Made by a program: the position numbers and the translations under genes
Shown here: positions 26,238-35,785 of the stretch, piece by piece
Position numbering within the stretch: position 1 is the stretch's first letter
How the letters are laid out: each line of letters begins with the position of its first letter
The notes under the pieces: model-generated
The model's database searches: none
What the model saw: only the letters and a program-made list of their open reading frames with translations
What the model was told of the DNA's origin: nothing
Assembly: GCA_934757275.1 (NCBI GenBank)
Contig: CAKVLN010000004.1
Coordinates: 124,001-188,000 of the forward strand
Direction: 5' to 3'
DNA length: 64,000 bases
From: an uncultured Candidatus Melainabacteria bacterium
Lineage (GTDB): Bacteria > Cyanobacteriota > Vampirovibrionia > Gastranaerophilales > Gastranaerophilaceae

Positions 26238-26267
26238 AGTATACAATTTTTGCTACGAGCTTGTCAA
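26238..26267 (-). promoter_or_regulatory. Strong promoter of the leader and membrane protein gene
   Basis: Minus strand TTGACA (26267-26262), 18-nt spacer, TATACT (26243-26238), 20 bp downstream of the murG stop. Confidence 0.65.
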
Positions 26268-26286
26268 GTAATCCAGTGGACAATGT

Positions 26287-27396
26287 TTACAAACTCTTTA
26301 ACAATCCAACAATTTCTTCTGCTGCGTCGAATTTTGCAAGATGAGAGGCGTTTTGTTTAAGATAATTCATCTTAATTGGGTTTTCTAAAAGTTCTACAAC
26401 GCTTTCTCTCAAACGATTTGGTTCCAATTCTTTATCCTCTATATAAACGCAAGCACCCATTTCTAACAAGTATTTTGCGTTAATTCTTTGGTGATTTGCT
26501 GCTGCATAAGGATATGGAACTAAAATTGGCGCAGCATCAGACGCACAGATTTCTGAAAGGCTTAGAGAACCTGCTCTTGAAACCACAATATCACTAGATT
26601 TCAGAACTGAAATCATATCATCAAAATAAGGTTTTACAATCAAGTTCTTGTCCTGTTCAAACGCAGGATAAATTTGTTGCAACCTTTCTGTAACTTCTGC
26701 AAAATTCTTTTTACCAGTCTGGAAAATCACTTGCAAATTTCTCTCTTGAGAAAATTCCTTTAAAAGCTCAATTGTAGTATTATTAATAGATTTTGCACCT
26801 TGAGAACCGCCCATTATACAAAGTGTCAAGCGATTTTCCAATCCCATATTAGCTTTAGCCTCTGCCTTCGTCATAGTTCTAAAGCCTGCTCTTATTGGGT
26901 TTCCAGTAATAACAGTGTGCTTATTTGGAATATATTTTTTTGCTTTTTCAAACGCCAAAGTAACGTATTTTGCACGTTTTGAAAGTTTTCTAGTAACAAG
27001 CCCTGGCATAGCGTCGCAATCGTGCATTATGTAAGGAGTTTTAGTAATTCTGCAAGCAAAAATCATTGGCGCAGAAACATAACCACCTGTTGCAAATACC
27101 GCATCGGGTTTATATTTTTTGATATATCTTACTGAGCGTAAAATTGCCTTAACCAATTTCACACCCCAAATAAAAAATTTTGGGTTAAGTTTTCGTGGCA
27201 TACCAGAAACACTTACATGCAAAAACTTGTAGCCTTTTTTAGATGCAAGTTCAAATTCCATATTGCGTTTGTTTCCGACATAATAAACCTTTGCTCCACT
27301 TTCTGTTAGTGTATCTGCTACTGCCATTGCAGGATAAATGTGTCCACCAGTGCCACCACCAGTTACGAAATAATTGCTATTGTATACTTCTGACAT
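26287..27396 (-). CDS. murG: UDP-GlcNAc:undecaprenyl-PP-MurNAc-pentapeptide GlcNAc transferase
   Basis: Makes lipid II from lipid I at the inner face of the membrane. The N-terminal G-G-G-T-G-G-H-I-Y-P-A near residues 14-24, the G-N-P-I-R-A-G-F and I-M-G-G-S-Q-G-A-K-S-I-N blocks and the C-terminal nucleotide site S-R-A-G-S-L-S-L-S-E are all present. The preferred start is ATG 27396 (M-S-E-V-Y-N); 27408 is possible. It overlaps the ftsW 3' end by about 20 bp and ends the murD-ftsW-murG operon. Confidence 0.95.
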   Translation of the reverse strand: MSEVYNSNYFVTGGGTGGHIYPAMAVADTLTESGAKVYYVGNKRNMEFELASKKGYKFLHVSVSGMPRKLNPKFFIWGVKLVKAILRSVRYIKKYKPDAVFATGGYVSAPMIFACRITKTPYIMHDCDAMPGLVTRKLSKRAKYVTLAFEKAKKYIPNKHTVITGNPIRAGFRTMTKAEAKANMGLENRLTLCIMGGSQGAKSINNTTIELLKEFSQERNLQVIFQTGKKNFAEVTERLQQIYPAFEQDKNLIVKPYFDDMISVLKSSDIVVSRAGSLSLSEICASDAAPILVPYPYAAANHQRINAKYLLEMGACVYIEDKELEPNRLRESVVELLENPIKMNYLKQNASHLAKFDAAEEIVGLLKSL

Positions 27397-28549
27397 TGTT
27401 ATTACCAAACCTTACTCTTTTTACATTATCTTTTGATATATTTAATAAAATTCCAATCATCCACAAAGAAACCATAATAGACGAACCACCATAGCTAATA
27501 AATGGCATTGGAACACCAGTTGCAGGTACAAAAGAACTTGCAACCCACATATTTAAAAAACCTTGAAAACAAATTGAGAAGGTAAGCCCAAGTGCAAGAA
27601 GTTTTCCATACATATCTTGACACTTAACCGCAATTACAAACCCTCTTTGCAAAATTGTCCAAAATAGGCAAATAATTAACAAACACCCGATAAAACCTTG
27701 CTCCTCGCCAATAACCGCAAAAATAAAGTCCGTGTGAGCTTCAGGCAACCAAGCCAATTTTTGTTTTGAACTTCCATACCCAACGCCATACAAACCGCCA
27801 GATGCAAACGCTACAAGCGATTGTATAATATTATAACCTGCGCCCAATGGATCAGCCTCTGGGTGCAACCAAGTTTGTATTCTTGAAGTTTGATAGCCCT
27901 TCAAACCTTTTAGCAAAAGTAGCGGTATTGCTGAACAACCGCCCCACATAATTAGTTGAGTTGAACCACCTGCGCAAAGATAAATTGCAACAGAAGTTGC
28001 CATCAAAAGTAACACCATACTCAAGTTTGGCTGAATGAAAATAAGCCCAACCATTATCATTATTGGAAGAAACGCACCTTTAATTTTTCTTTCATCAAGA
28101 AGATTCGTGTCCTTCGTAAACGCTGCCGCTAAAAGTAACACAACCGCTGGTTTTGCAAATTCAGAAGGTTGCAAACTCATTGGACCAATATTAATCCAAC
28201 GTTGCGCACCGTTTACCGTAACACCTGCAAATTTTACCAAAAGCAACATACCAACAACCGCCCACGCAACTGTTGACGTGTATTTGATAAGTTTTTTGTA
28301 ATGGAAGTTTGAAAGAAATCTAAGTCCTACAACCCCAACAATTATCCCGAAAATCTGTTGCACCAAAAATCTCGCAGGGTTCAAGCCCATCTCAATACAT
28401 TTTGGCGCACTTGCAGAAAAAATCGCCATAACACCGATTACAACAAGAAAAATCACCGCAATAAGCAATGGTCTATCTGATTGCATATTTTGAGAACTCA
28501 TTTTGTTTGAGCTAATTCTCTCATCTCTGATGTTACTTTGATAGGACAT
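27377..28549 (-). CDS. ftsW: FtsW/RodA-type lipid II polymerase
   Basis: A SEDS-family glycosyltransferase that polymerises peptidoglycan, here presumably at the septum because it lies between murD and murG. About 390 residues with some ten membrane helices; S-E-F-A-K-P-A near the middle, H-T-D-F-I-F-A-V-I-G-E-E and P-F-I-S-Y-G-G-S near the end are SEDS signatures, including the catalytic Asp region. The ATG 28549 follows AAAGAG; upstream in-frame ATGs would lie inside murD. The N-terminal 25 residues are polar and unusual. Confidence 0.93.
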   Translation of the reverse strand: MSYQSNIRDERISSNKMSSQNMQSDRPLLIAVIFLVVIGVMAIFSASAPKCIEMGLNPARFLVQQIFGIIVGVVGLRFLSNFHYKKLIKYTSTVAWAVVGMLLLVKFAGVTVNGAQRWINIGPMSLQPSEFAKPAVVLLLAAAFTKDTNLLDERKIKGAFLPIMIMVGLIFIQPNLSMVLLLMATSVAIYLCAGGSTQLIMWGGCSAIPLLLLKGLKGYQTSRIQTWLHPEADPLGAGYNIIQSLVAFASGGLYGVGYGSSKQKLAWLPEAHTDFIFAVIGEEQGFIGCLLIICLFWTILQRGFVIAVKCQDMYGKLLALGLTFSICFQGFLNMWVASSFVPATGVPMPFISYGGSSIMVSLWMIGILLNISKDNVKRVRFGNNNVRSIQ

Positions 28550-29858
28550 ACTCTTTGAAAACTTCTCCTCTGTGTTCATAACTATTAAACATATCGAAGC
28601 TTGCACAAGCTGGTGAAAGCAATACCACATCTGGTTTTAAGCTAATCGCCTTATCAATTGCGTCCTCCATTGTGCGTTCTTTAATTATATTACTAAAACC
28701 GTTTTTTACCAGATTTTCTTCAAACCTTTCTGTTGCCTCACCAATCAACAAAACCGTCTTGATGTGTTTATTTATTGAATGACACATTTCAGTTAAATCA
28801 GTGTTTTTATCTCTGCCACCCAAAATTAGTGCTACATCAACATTGTTAAACGAATCAATTGCAACGATTGACGCCTCTGGGTTTGTAGCTTTTGAATCGT
28901 TATAGAAAGTTATTCCGTCCATCTCACGAACTTTTTCAAGTCTGTGTTCTGGAGCTTTGAAACTCATTATTTGCGCTCTGATATCTTCCTTTTTCATTCC
29001 CAAAAGTTTGGCAATAATAATTCCACACATTATATTCTGATAATTGTGATGACCAACTAAAGGACACTCCTTGAGTGCAATAATTTCTTCACCTTTGTAG
29101 CAAATTACGTTATTAACAATAGAGCAACCTTCATTTGAAGTTTCTTCATCAAAGAAAATCACGTTTTTACACTCTTTTGCAAACTCCTTCAATCTGCTGT
29201 CTTGCGCATTCAAAATTGCGTATTCTGGCTCTTGAGGTGGTAAAAATATTTTAGCCTTAGCTTTAAAATAGTTTTCCAAACCACCGTGCCAATCAATATG
29301 ATCTGGCGTGAAATTTGTCCAGCAAGCAATTTTTGCTCTGAATTTTTCAGTCATTTGCGCTTGATAAGAACTTATTTCACAAACCAAAAAGTCGTGTTTT
29401 CCTTCTATCAAAGAAGTTGGAGGAACACCGATATTTCCACAAACTGGAGCATCAAAAGCTTTGCTCAAAATATGTGAAACAAGCGCAGTCGTTGTCGTTT
29501 TGCCATTTGTGCCAGTTATCGCAATAAATGGAATTTTTGTATTCAAGTATGCGTATTCTATTTCAGAAATAATCTTAGTATTTTTTTCTTCTAAGCGTCT
29601 AAAAATTTCTGATTTTGGAGGTATTCCAGGGCTTGTAATAGCAAACGCTGCGCCAGAAATAAATTCCTCGCTATGATAACCGCATTCGATTTTTATACCC
29701 TCGTTTTTGAGTTCGTCAACCCTTGCTCTGCATTCCTCTTTAACCTTGTCTAATGGTTTAGATTCAGTAATATATACATCATAGCCTTGTTTTACTGCAT
29801 ATTTTGCGGCAGCAATTCCGCTTTTGGACAAACCCAAAATTAAAACTTTTTCTTTCAT
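28533..29858 (-). CDS. murD: UDP-MurNAc-L-alanine:D-glutamate ligase
   Basis: Adds D-Glu to the growing peptidoglycan peptide. The start at 29858 (M-K-E-K-V-L-I-L-G-L-S-K-S-G) has GGAG upstream and yields 441 residues, the normal size. The ATP loop G-T-N-G-K-T-T-T near residue 113, N-F-T-P-D-H-I-D-W-H-G and N-D-S-K-A-T-N-P-E-A mark a Mur ligase, and the N-terminal Rossmann-like domain fits MurD. First gene of the murD-ftsW-murG operon. Confidence 0.95.
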   Translation of the reverse strand: MKEKVLILGLSKSGIAAAKYAVKQGYDVYITESKPLDKVKEECRARVDELKNEGIKIECGYHSEEFISGAAFAITSPGIPPKSEIFRRLEEKNTKIISEIEYAYLNTKIPFIAITGTNGKTTTTALVSHILSKAFDAPVCGNIGVPPTSLIEGKHDFLVCEISSYQAQMTEKFRAKIACWTNFTPDHIDWHGGLENYFKAKAKIFLPPQEPEYAILNAQDSRLKEFAKECKNVIFFDEETSNEGCSIVNNVICYKGEEIIALKECPLVGHHNYQNIMCGIIIAKLLGMKKEDIRAQIMSFKAPEHRLEKVREMDGITFYNDSKATNPEASIVAIDSFNNVDVALILGGRDKNTDLTEMCHSINKHIKTVLLIGEATERFEENLVKNGFSNIIKERTMEDAIDKAISLKPDVVLLSPACASFDMFNSYEHRGEVFKEYVLSK

Positions 29859-29978
29859 AACGAACTCTCCAATTAGTTTTAATTTTACATCAAATATAGT
29901 TTTGTGGGTATTTTTAACATTTGTAACAATCTCCACCATATAAAGGGTTGAAAACCTCTGAAACATGTCTTATAATAG

Positions 29979-30003
29979 GTATATATTGTATATAACTATA
30001 TAC
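29979..30003. promoter_or_regulatory. AT-rich near-palindrome upstream of fliD
   Basis: GTATATA at both ends in inverted orientation (GTATATA...TATATAC) with a third GTATATA inside. It lies about 45 bp before fliD and could be an operator; no sigma-28 promoter is evident. Confidence 0.3.
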
Positions 30004-30046
30004 CCATTTACTTGAGTAACGTATAAATAAAAAGGATTTTATTATC

Positions 30047-31789
30047 ATGGCATCAACAATATCGTTTAGCGGTTTGGCTTCGGGTTTGGACACCTCATCT
30101 TGGGTAGAAGCACTTGTTTCAGCAAAACAACAAAAAGTAACAGCTTTACAAACAGATTTAAAAAGCAAACAAACTGTAAAAACTACTTTAAATGATACAA
30201 GAAGTAAATTTACAACCCTACGTTCTTCAATAGAAAAATTAACCGACGCCAAGTTTGGTGGCGCAATGGACTTGTTTGCAAAAAATTCTGCAACTTCTTC
30301 TGATACAGACATTTTTACTGCAACCGCAACCTCTGGTGCAACAAGACAAAACTATGACATAACAGTTCAACAGCTTGCTACTTATACAAAAGCAACTTCT
30401 AAAAATGCAGCAAGTGCAATTGCTGATGACAACACAAAATTAAAAAATCTTGGTATTTCAGACGGTACCTTAACAGCTTATGTTAATGGTCAGAAATTCA
30501 CAGTGAATATTAATGATACAAACACGTTGGGCGATTTGAAAGCTAAGTTGGCTGGTTTTGGTGTAAAAACTGATATCGGCGAAGATGGCGTTTTGAAATT
30601 CTCTGCTCAAAATGAGGGTGACACAATTCACATGGGTGCAACAACTGATAGTTCAAACTTAACATCTCTAATTGGTTTGACTCAGCAAGAAGATGGAAGC
30701 TATGTTTCAACAAATTCATTATTTAAAGCGACTGTTGCATCTAAATTGACTTCTGAAGACTCAGGCTTCAATACTAAAATTAAAGAAGGTACTTTCACAA
30801 TCGGTGATGCAACCTTCAATATCACCGACAAAACCACCCTATCTTCTTTGATTTCAGAAATTAACAATAACGATAAAGCTCAAGCCTATGCTTTTTGGGA
30901 CGATGCAGCTGGCAAATTGTCAATTACTTCTAAGAAAGAAGGCGCATCATACATTAACATTGAGGCTGGAACAAGTAACTTTACTGATGTAATGGGTCTT
31001 ACGACTTCCGAATGGAACGAAGACGGAACAGTTAAATCATCTAAAATGCACACTGACGCTCAAGAATTGGGTCAAAATGCTCAATTTACAATCAATGGTA
31101 CAAAGATGACATCAACTTCAAACACTGTAACTTCTGATATTTCAAGAATTGATGGCGTTACTTTAACCTTGAAGAAGGCAAGCACCGAAGAAAGCGGAAC
31201 TTCTACCTTGAAAGTTACTCAAGATACAAGCGGTTTGGTTGATGCAGTAAAATCTTTTGTAAGTGCTTACAATGACGTTCTTTCAAACGTTGACGAAGTT
31301 ACTGCAAATGGTGCAAACCTACACGGTGAAACAACTTTAACAAGCTTGAAAAACACAATCAGAAGTTACGCAACTGCTAAAAACACATCAAATGGCGGTG
31401 TTTATGATTTGCTTTCAGAAATCGGTATTTCAACAAGTTCTGCCGATGGAAACAATTTGAACGCTGATACAAATTCTTTGAGCCTTGATGAAGACAAATT
31501 GAAAAAGGCTTTGGAAGAAAACCCAGAATCTGTTAAATCTATTTTAGCAGGCGATGGTGGCGTTTTAACAATGATGGAAGACGCAGTTGAACAAAGTTTG
31601 AAGGCTTCTGTTGGATATTTTGATGTAAAAACTTCAACTCTTGATTCTGATATCAAGAAAATGGAAACAAAAATAAAAAAACAAAATACAAATATTTCAA
31701 CATATAAAACACAGTTAGAAAAGAAATTCTCTGCGATGGAAACAACAATTGCTCAAATGCAACAAAATTATCAATCTTTCTTGTCATAG
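30047..31789 (+). CDS. fliD: Flagellar filament cap protein FliD (HAP2)
   Basis: Caps the growing flagellar filament and guides flagellin insertion. The N-terminal region (I-S-F-S-G-L-A-S-G-L-D-T-S-S-W-V-E-A-L, with heptads to about 75) and the C-terminal region (L-V-D-A-V-K-S-F-V-S-A-Y-N-D-V near 400 and a terminal coiled coil Q-L-E-K-K-F-S-A-M-E-T-T-I-A-Q-M) are the paired FliD_N and FliD_C domains; the middle is the exposed variable head. AAGGA precedes the ATG. No other flagellar gene is in the window, though fliD is normally next to fliS or fliC. Confidence 0.92.
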   Translation: MASTISFSGLASGLDTSSWVEALVSAKQQKVTALQTDLKSKQTVKTTLNDTRSKFTTLRSSIEKLTDAKFGGAMDLFAKNSATSSDTDIFTATATSGATRQNYDITVQQLATYTKATSKNAASAIADDNTKLKNLGISDGTLTAYVNGQKFTVNINDTNTLGDLKAKLAGFGVKTDIGEDGVLKFSAQNEGDTIHMGATTDSSNLTSLIGLTQQEDGSYVSTNSLFKATVASKLTSEDSGFNTKIKEGTFTIGDATFNITDKTTLSSLISEINNNDKAQAYAFWDDAAGKLSITSKKEGASYINIEAGTSNFTDVMGLTTSEWNEDGTVKSSKMHTDAQELGQNAQFTINGTKMTSTSNTVTSDISRIDGVTLTLKKASTEESGTSTLKVTQDTSGLVDAVKSFVSAYNDVLSNVDEVTANGANLHGETTLTSLKNTIRSYATAKNTSNGGVYDLLSEIGISTSSADGNNLNADTNSLSLDEDKLKKALEENPESVKSILAGDGGVLTMMEDAVEQSLKASVGYFDVKTSTLDSDIKKMETKIKKQNTNISTYKTQLEKKFSAMETTIAQMQQNYQSFLS

Positions 31790-31809
31790 AGAGTTAAGAG
31801 TTTTTTAAG

Positions 31810-31837
31810 CCACGGTGCGCCTTTAGGCGCACCGTGG
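31810..31837 (+). terminator. GC-rich hairpin after fliD
   Basis: A 12-bp perfect stem CCACGGTGCGCC / GGCGCACCGTGG with a TTTA loop; the T-run after it is weak. Confidence 0.6.
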
Positions 31838-31856
31838 TTAATATTATCAATATTGA

Positions 31857-31910
31857 TACCCACCCGCATTCGTAACTTTCGCAAAGCTCAAGAACGACTG
31901 CGACCTCCCT
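31857..31910. repeat. 54-bp dispersed repeat, copy 1
   Basis: Identical over 54 bases to 37979-38032; contains CGTAACTTTCGCAAAGC and CGACTGCGACCTCCCT. Confidence 0.8.
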
Positions 31911-31958
31911 AACTAGAGCGGTTGAGCTACTTCACTTATTAGCCTGCTCTCCATGATA

Positions 31959-32032
31959 AAATTGACGCTTACGCCAAACAAGCAAATCTCGGGTCATTCT
32001 GAGTGCGATTAGCACGAAGAATCCAGCTAGTT
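31959..32032. repeat. GTCATTCTGA...GAAGAATCCAG repeat, copy 2
   Basis: Partner of 21847-21920, differing at a few bases. Confidence 0.7.
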
Positions 32033-32070
32033 ATTAACTATTTATTTTTAATCTCTACGATATATTACAA

Positions 32071-33873
32071 CTACTCTTCTTCCAAGCTCAAAACTGCCAT
32101 GAAAGCTTCTTGTGGAACTTCTACACGTCCAACTGCCTTCATACGTTTTTTACCTTTTTTCTGCTTTTCAAGAAGTTTACGTTTACGAGTAATATCACCA
32201 CCATAACATTTATCCAAAACGCTTTTTCTAAGAGCTTTGATATTTGTTCTGGCAATAACTCGTCCGCCAATAGCCGCCTGAATAGGAACTTCAAACATTT
32301 GTCGAGGAATAATCGTTTTTAATTTCTCTGTTAATTTTTGTCCAATATAAAACGCACTGTCTTCGTGACAAATTACAGACAAAGCGTCAACAACTTCGCC
32401 AGCGAGCATAATATCTAATTTCACAAGCTTAGAGCGTTTGTAGTCAACAAATTCATAATCTAAGCTTGCATAACCCTTTGAACGTGATTTTAATTGGTCG
32501 TAAAAATCAGTAATAACTTCACTAAGTGGCAAATGATAAATTAAATCAACACGAACCTTATCTAAATAATTCATATTAATAAAAATACCACGCTTAGTTT
32601 GACATAAATCCATAAGCGTTCCAACAAACTCATTTGGCGTAATTATAGAAACTTTTACATAAGGCTCTTCAATATAATCTCTATATTGCGCAGCAGGCAA
32701 GTTTGCTGGGTTATCAATCTCAAGCACTTCGCCATTAGTTTTATGAACCTTATAAACTACTGATGGCGCAGTTGTTACGATAGAAAGATTATATTCACGC
32801 TCTAATCTTTCTTGTGCAATTTCCATGTGCAACATACCTAAGAAACCGCAACGGAAACCGAAACCTAGCGCACTTGAAGTTTCCGGTTCAAACGTAATAG
32901 AACTGTCAGAAAGTTTTAATTTTTCTAACGATTCTTTTAATTCGTGGTAATCCTCGTTATCCACTGGATACATGCCGGAAAATACCATTGGCAAAGCTTC
33001 TTTGTACCCTGGAAGTGGTTCAGCCGCTGGCGTTTCAACGTGCGTAACAGTGTCACCAACAAAACGTGTAATTTCCTTTATTGAGCCTGCAAAATAACCA
33101 ACATCGCCACAAATAAGTTCTTCTACCTGCACTCTGTGCGGTGTAAGATATCCGAGTTCTGTAATTTCGTATTCTTTGCCAGACGCCATAAATTTGACTT
33201 TGTCGCCAAGCCTCATTTTTCCGTCCATAATCTTGAAGAAACAAAGCGTTCCCAGATATGGGTCATAAGCACTGTCGAAAACTAGCGCACGCAAAGGCTT
33301 TTCAGTTGTATCAACTGGAGGCGGTACAAATTTAACAACAGCTTCCAAAACCTCCGGAATGCCAACACCTGTTTTTGCACTCACTGGAATTGCCATAGAG
33401 GTGTCAATTCCTAAGATTTCTTCGATTTCTGCCTTAACTCTTTCAACATCTGCAGATGGAAGGTCAATCTTGTTAATTACAGGAATAATTTCCAAATTCT
33501 GCTCAATTGCCATATAAACATTTGCTAAGGTTTGAGCCTCGACACCTTGCGTAGCATCAACGATTAATAAAGCACCCTCGCAGGCTGCAAGTGAACGTGA
33601 AACCTCATAAGAAAAATCAACGTGCCCAGGAGTATCAATCAAATTAAATACATATTTCTGCCCATCGTTTGCAGTATAATTCATTCTTGCAGCATTAAGC
33701 TTGATTGTAATACCACGCTCACGCTCAATGTCCATTGTATCTAATAATTGTGCCTGCATATCCCTTTGAGCAATAGTACCAGTTGCTTCTAGCAATCTAT
33801 CGGCTAGAGTTGATTTACCATGGTCAATATGCGCAATTATGCAAAAATTTCGTACGTTATCTCTGTGTTTCAT
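32071..33873 (-). CDS. lepA: Elongation factor 4 (LepA)
   Basis: A ribosome-associated GTPase that acts on stalled or assembling ribosomes. All 600 residues are present. GTPase motifs: [10 protein letters not shown] at 13-22, D-T-P-G-H-V-D-F near 80 and N-K-I-D-L-P near 134; the C-terminal LepA-specific domain ends with [21 protein letters not shown]. The ATG lies 9 nt after a TATAAT box, so the 5' leader would be only 2-3 nt long. Confidence 0.97.
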   Translation of the reverse strand: MKHRDNVRNFCIIAHIDHGKSTLADRLLEATGTIAQRDMQAQLLDTMDIERERGITIKLNAARMNYTANDGQKYVFNLIDTPGHVDFSYEVSRSLAACEGALLIVDATQGVEAQTLANVYMAIEQNLEIIPVINKIDLPSADVERVKAEIEEILGIDTSMAIPVSAKTGVGIPEVLEAVVKFVPPPVDTTEKPLRALVFDSAYDPYLGTLCFFKIMDGKMRLGDKVKFMASGKEYEITELGYLTPHRVQVEELICGDVGYFAGSIKEITRFVGDTVTHVETPAAEPLPGYKEALPMVFSGMYPVDNEDYHELKESLEKLKLSDSSITFEPETSSALGFGFRCGFLGMLHMEIAQERLEREYNLSIVTTAPSVVYKVHKTNGEVLEIDNPANLPAAQYRDYIEEPYVKVSIITPNEFVGTLMDLCQTKRGIFINMNYLDKVRVDLIYHLPLSEVITDFYDQLKSRSKGYASLDYEFVDYKRSKLVKLDIMLAGEVVDALSVICHEDSAFYIGQKLTEKLKTIIPRQMFEVPIQAAIGGRVIARTNIKALRKSVLDKCYGGDITRKRKLLEKQKKGKKRMKAVGRVEVPQEAFMAVLSLEEE

Positions 33874-33882
33874 AGTAATTTT

Positions 33883-33910
33883 ATTATATATGAAACATAA
33901 AACAGCGCAA
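33883..33910 (-). promoter_or_regulatory. lepA promoter (very short leader)
   Basis: Minus strand TTGCGC, 16-nt spacer, TATAAT, then 9 nt to the lepA ATG. Confidence 0.45.
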
Positions 33911-33955
33911 ATTTGAGCAACAGAAAATTCGTTTCCACAATACCAACTTGTCTAA

Positions 33956-33984
33956 TTGATTTTGCTCATTAAATTTTCAATAAT
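33956..33984 (+). promoter_or_regulatory. Promoter of the CoA-disulfide reductase gene (leaderless type)
   Basis: TTGATT (33956-33961), 17-nt spacer, AATAAT (33979-33984), then CAGAAT and the ATG at 33991. No Shine-Dalgarno. Confidence 0.5.
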
Positions 33985-33990
33985 CAGAAT

Positions 33991-35340
33991 ATGAAAATTA
34001 TAGTAATAGGCGGTGTTGCAGCAGGTGCAAAAGCCGCAGCGAAATCAAAAAGAATGCTTCCTAATGCAGAAGTTGATATTTACACACAAGATACACATGT
34101 TTCATACTCCTCTTGTGGTTTACCTTATTATATAGCAGGTGATTTTGCAGATTGGCACAAGCTTATTGTAAGAACAAAAGAAGAATTTGAAAAAGGTGGT
34201 ATCGGTATTCACTTACAAAAACAAGTTACAAAAATTTTACCCGCAGAAAAAAAAATTTTAGTCAAAGACTTAAACACAAACTCTTATGAATTTATAGAAT
34301 ACGACAAACTTATTATTGCGACTGGCTCAACCCCCTTTATACCAGAAATTAAAAATAGTAATCTTAAAAACATTTATACAGTAAGAACACTGGAAGATGG
34401 TATAAACATTCGCACAAAAATGGAACAATCAAAAAATATCACAATAATTGGTGGAGGTTATATAGCAATAGAAATGATTGAAGCCTTTGTCAAAAATGGC
34501 AAAAATGTCACTCTTATAGAACGTTCGCCATTTATCCTATCAGTTTTTGACGAAGATATTTCTTCACTTATCCAAACATTCATCTTAGAAAATTCTAATA
34601 ATTTAGTCACAATTATCAACGAAGACTTTGTTACAGAATTTGTTGGCGAAGAAGAGGTCAGAGGAGTTTTGACTTCAAAAGGTTCAGGTTTTGAAACTGA
34701 TATGGTAATTGTTTCGGCTGGTGTGCGCCCAAATGTAGATATAGCGAAGGAAGCAGGCATCGAGCTTGGCGTGACTGGCGCAATTAGAGTAAATAGTAGA
34801 ATGCAGACAAATCTTGCTGATATTTACGCTTGTGGTGATTGTGTCGAAAAAATTAATATGATTTCAAACACACCAATGTGGCTTCCTCTAGGTTCTACTG
34901 CCAACAAAGAAGGGCGTGTTGCAGCAATTAACGCTTGCGGAGGAGTCGAAGACTTTGAAGGAATTTTAGGTTCAGCCGTTTTAAGATATCACGCAATGAC
35001 AATTTCTATGACAGGGCTTACAGAAAAAGCTGCACAAAAGCTTGGTTATGACACCGTTTCTGTAGTTATCACAAAACGTGATAAGGCAGGTTACATGCCA
35101 GAAGTTAAAAACGTAACGCTCAAGCTGGTTGCAGACAGACGCTCGCACAAAGTTCTCGGAGCGCAAGCAATTGGCGATGGTGATGCAGACAAGCGTGTAA
35201 ACACAATTTCTGTTGGTCTACTAAGCGGTATGCGTGTTGAAGACCTATTAGACGTAGATTTAACCTACGCTCCGCCCTTTTCAACCAGCATCGACATATT
35301 GATTTCTGCAGCAAGAATTTTGAAATCTAAACTTAACTAA
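33991..35340 (+). CDS. cdr: CoA-disulfide reductase / NADH oxidase family flavoprotein
   Basis: An FAD- and NAD(P)H-dependent enzyme reducing CoA disulfide or related polysulfides. The 449 residues have the FAD site V-I-G-G-V-A-A-G near 5-12, the single redox Cys42 in Y-S-S-C-G-L-P-Y-Y, the second dinucleotide site I-I-G-G-G-Y-I-A-I-E near 155, and Y-A-C-G-D-C-V-E. The lone active Cys (not a C-x-x-x-x-C pair) is the mark of the CoADR/Nox group. The last 8 bases overlap the convergent gene at 35333. Confidence 0.9.
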   Translation: MKIIVIGGVAAGAKAAAKSKRMLPNAEVDIYTQDTHVSYSSCGLPYYIAGDFADWHKLIVRTKEEFEKGGIGIHLQKQVTKILPAEKKILVKDLNTNSYEFIEYDKLIIATGSTPFIPEIKNSNLKNIYTVRTLEDGINIRTKMEQSKNITIIGGGYIAIEMIEAFVKNGKNVTLIERSPFILSVFDEDISSLIQTFILENSNNLVTIINEDFVTEFVGEEEVRGVLTSKGSGFETDMVIVSAGVRPNVDIAKEAGIELGVTGAIRVNSRMQTNLADIYACGDCVEKINMISNTPMWLPLGSTANKEGRVAAINACGGVEDFEGILGSAVLRYHAMTISMTGLTEKAAQKLGYDTVSVVITKRDKAGYMPEVKNVTLKLVADRRSHKVLGAQAIGDGDADKRVNTISVGLLSGMRVEDLLDVDLTYAPPFSTSIDILISAARILKSKLN

Positions 35341-35740
35341 AATCAACACCGAACAACTTGAACAAACTACGCTCGACAGTATTTTTGATTGGCTTGATTT
35401 TTTCAATTACAATACTTCCAGAATTAATCAAAAATCTACGAGCGGCTCCAGTTTTTGGATAAAGTTCCTTAAAACGCTTGTCAAAATTCTTTTTTGCAGC
35501 ATTATACTCGTCAGAATTTTTTCTGATAATATTCAAATTACGTTCATAACGCCCAGGACGCAAATAACGTTTGTAATTTTCTCTTGCCAAAAGTCCCGTT
35601 GTAGGCAACATTATGCAATCTTTCATGTGCTGAACTGTAAAATTTGTATTACTCTTGCTGGGCGCTGTTTTTGCCAACAAAACCAAATGGTTAATCAAAG
35701 CATTTTTTTCAAATGCTGCTTGTATACGACTTGTTTGCAT
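35333..35740 (-). CDS. Small basic unknown protein
   Basis: One hundred thirty-five residues with AAGGGA 6 nt before the ATG. Strongly basic (many Lys and Arg: Y-K-R-Y-L-R-P-G-R-Y-E-R), soluble, no signal peptide. It ends in F-K-L-F-G-V-D-F-S. No family recognised. It is convergent and overlapping with cdr and lies 45 bp downstream of bioA on the same strand. Confidence 0.6.
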   Translation of the reverse strand: MQTSRIQAAFEKNALINHLVLLAKTAPSKSNTNFTVQHMKDCIMLPTTGLLARENYKRYLRPGRYERNLNIIRKNSDEYNAAKKNFDKRFKELYPKTGAARRFLINSGSIVIEKIKPIKNTVERSLFKLFGVDFS

Positions 35741-35785
35741 TAAATATCCCTTATTTGTAAATTTTGTTATTGATTATGTACAAAG

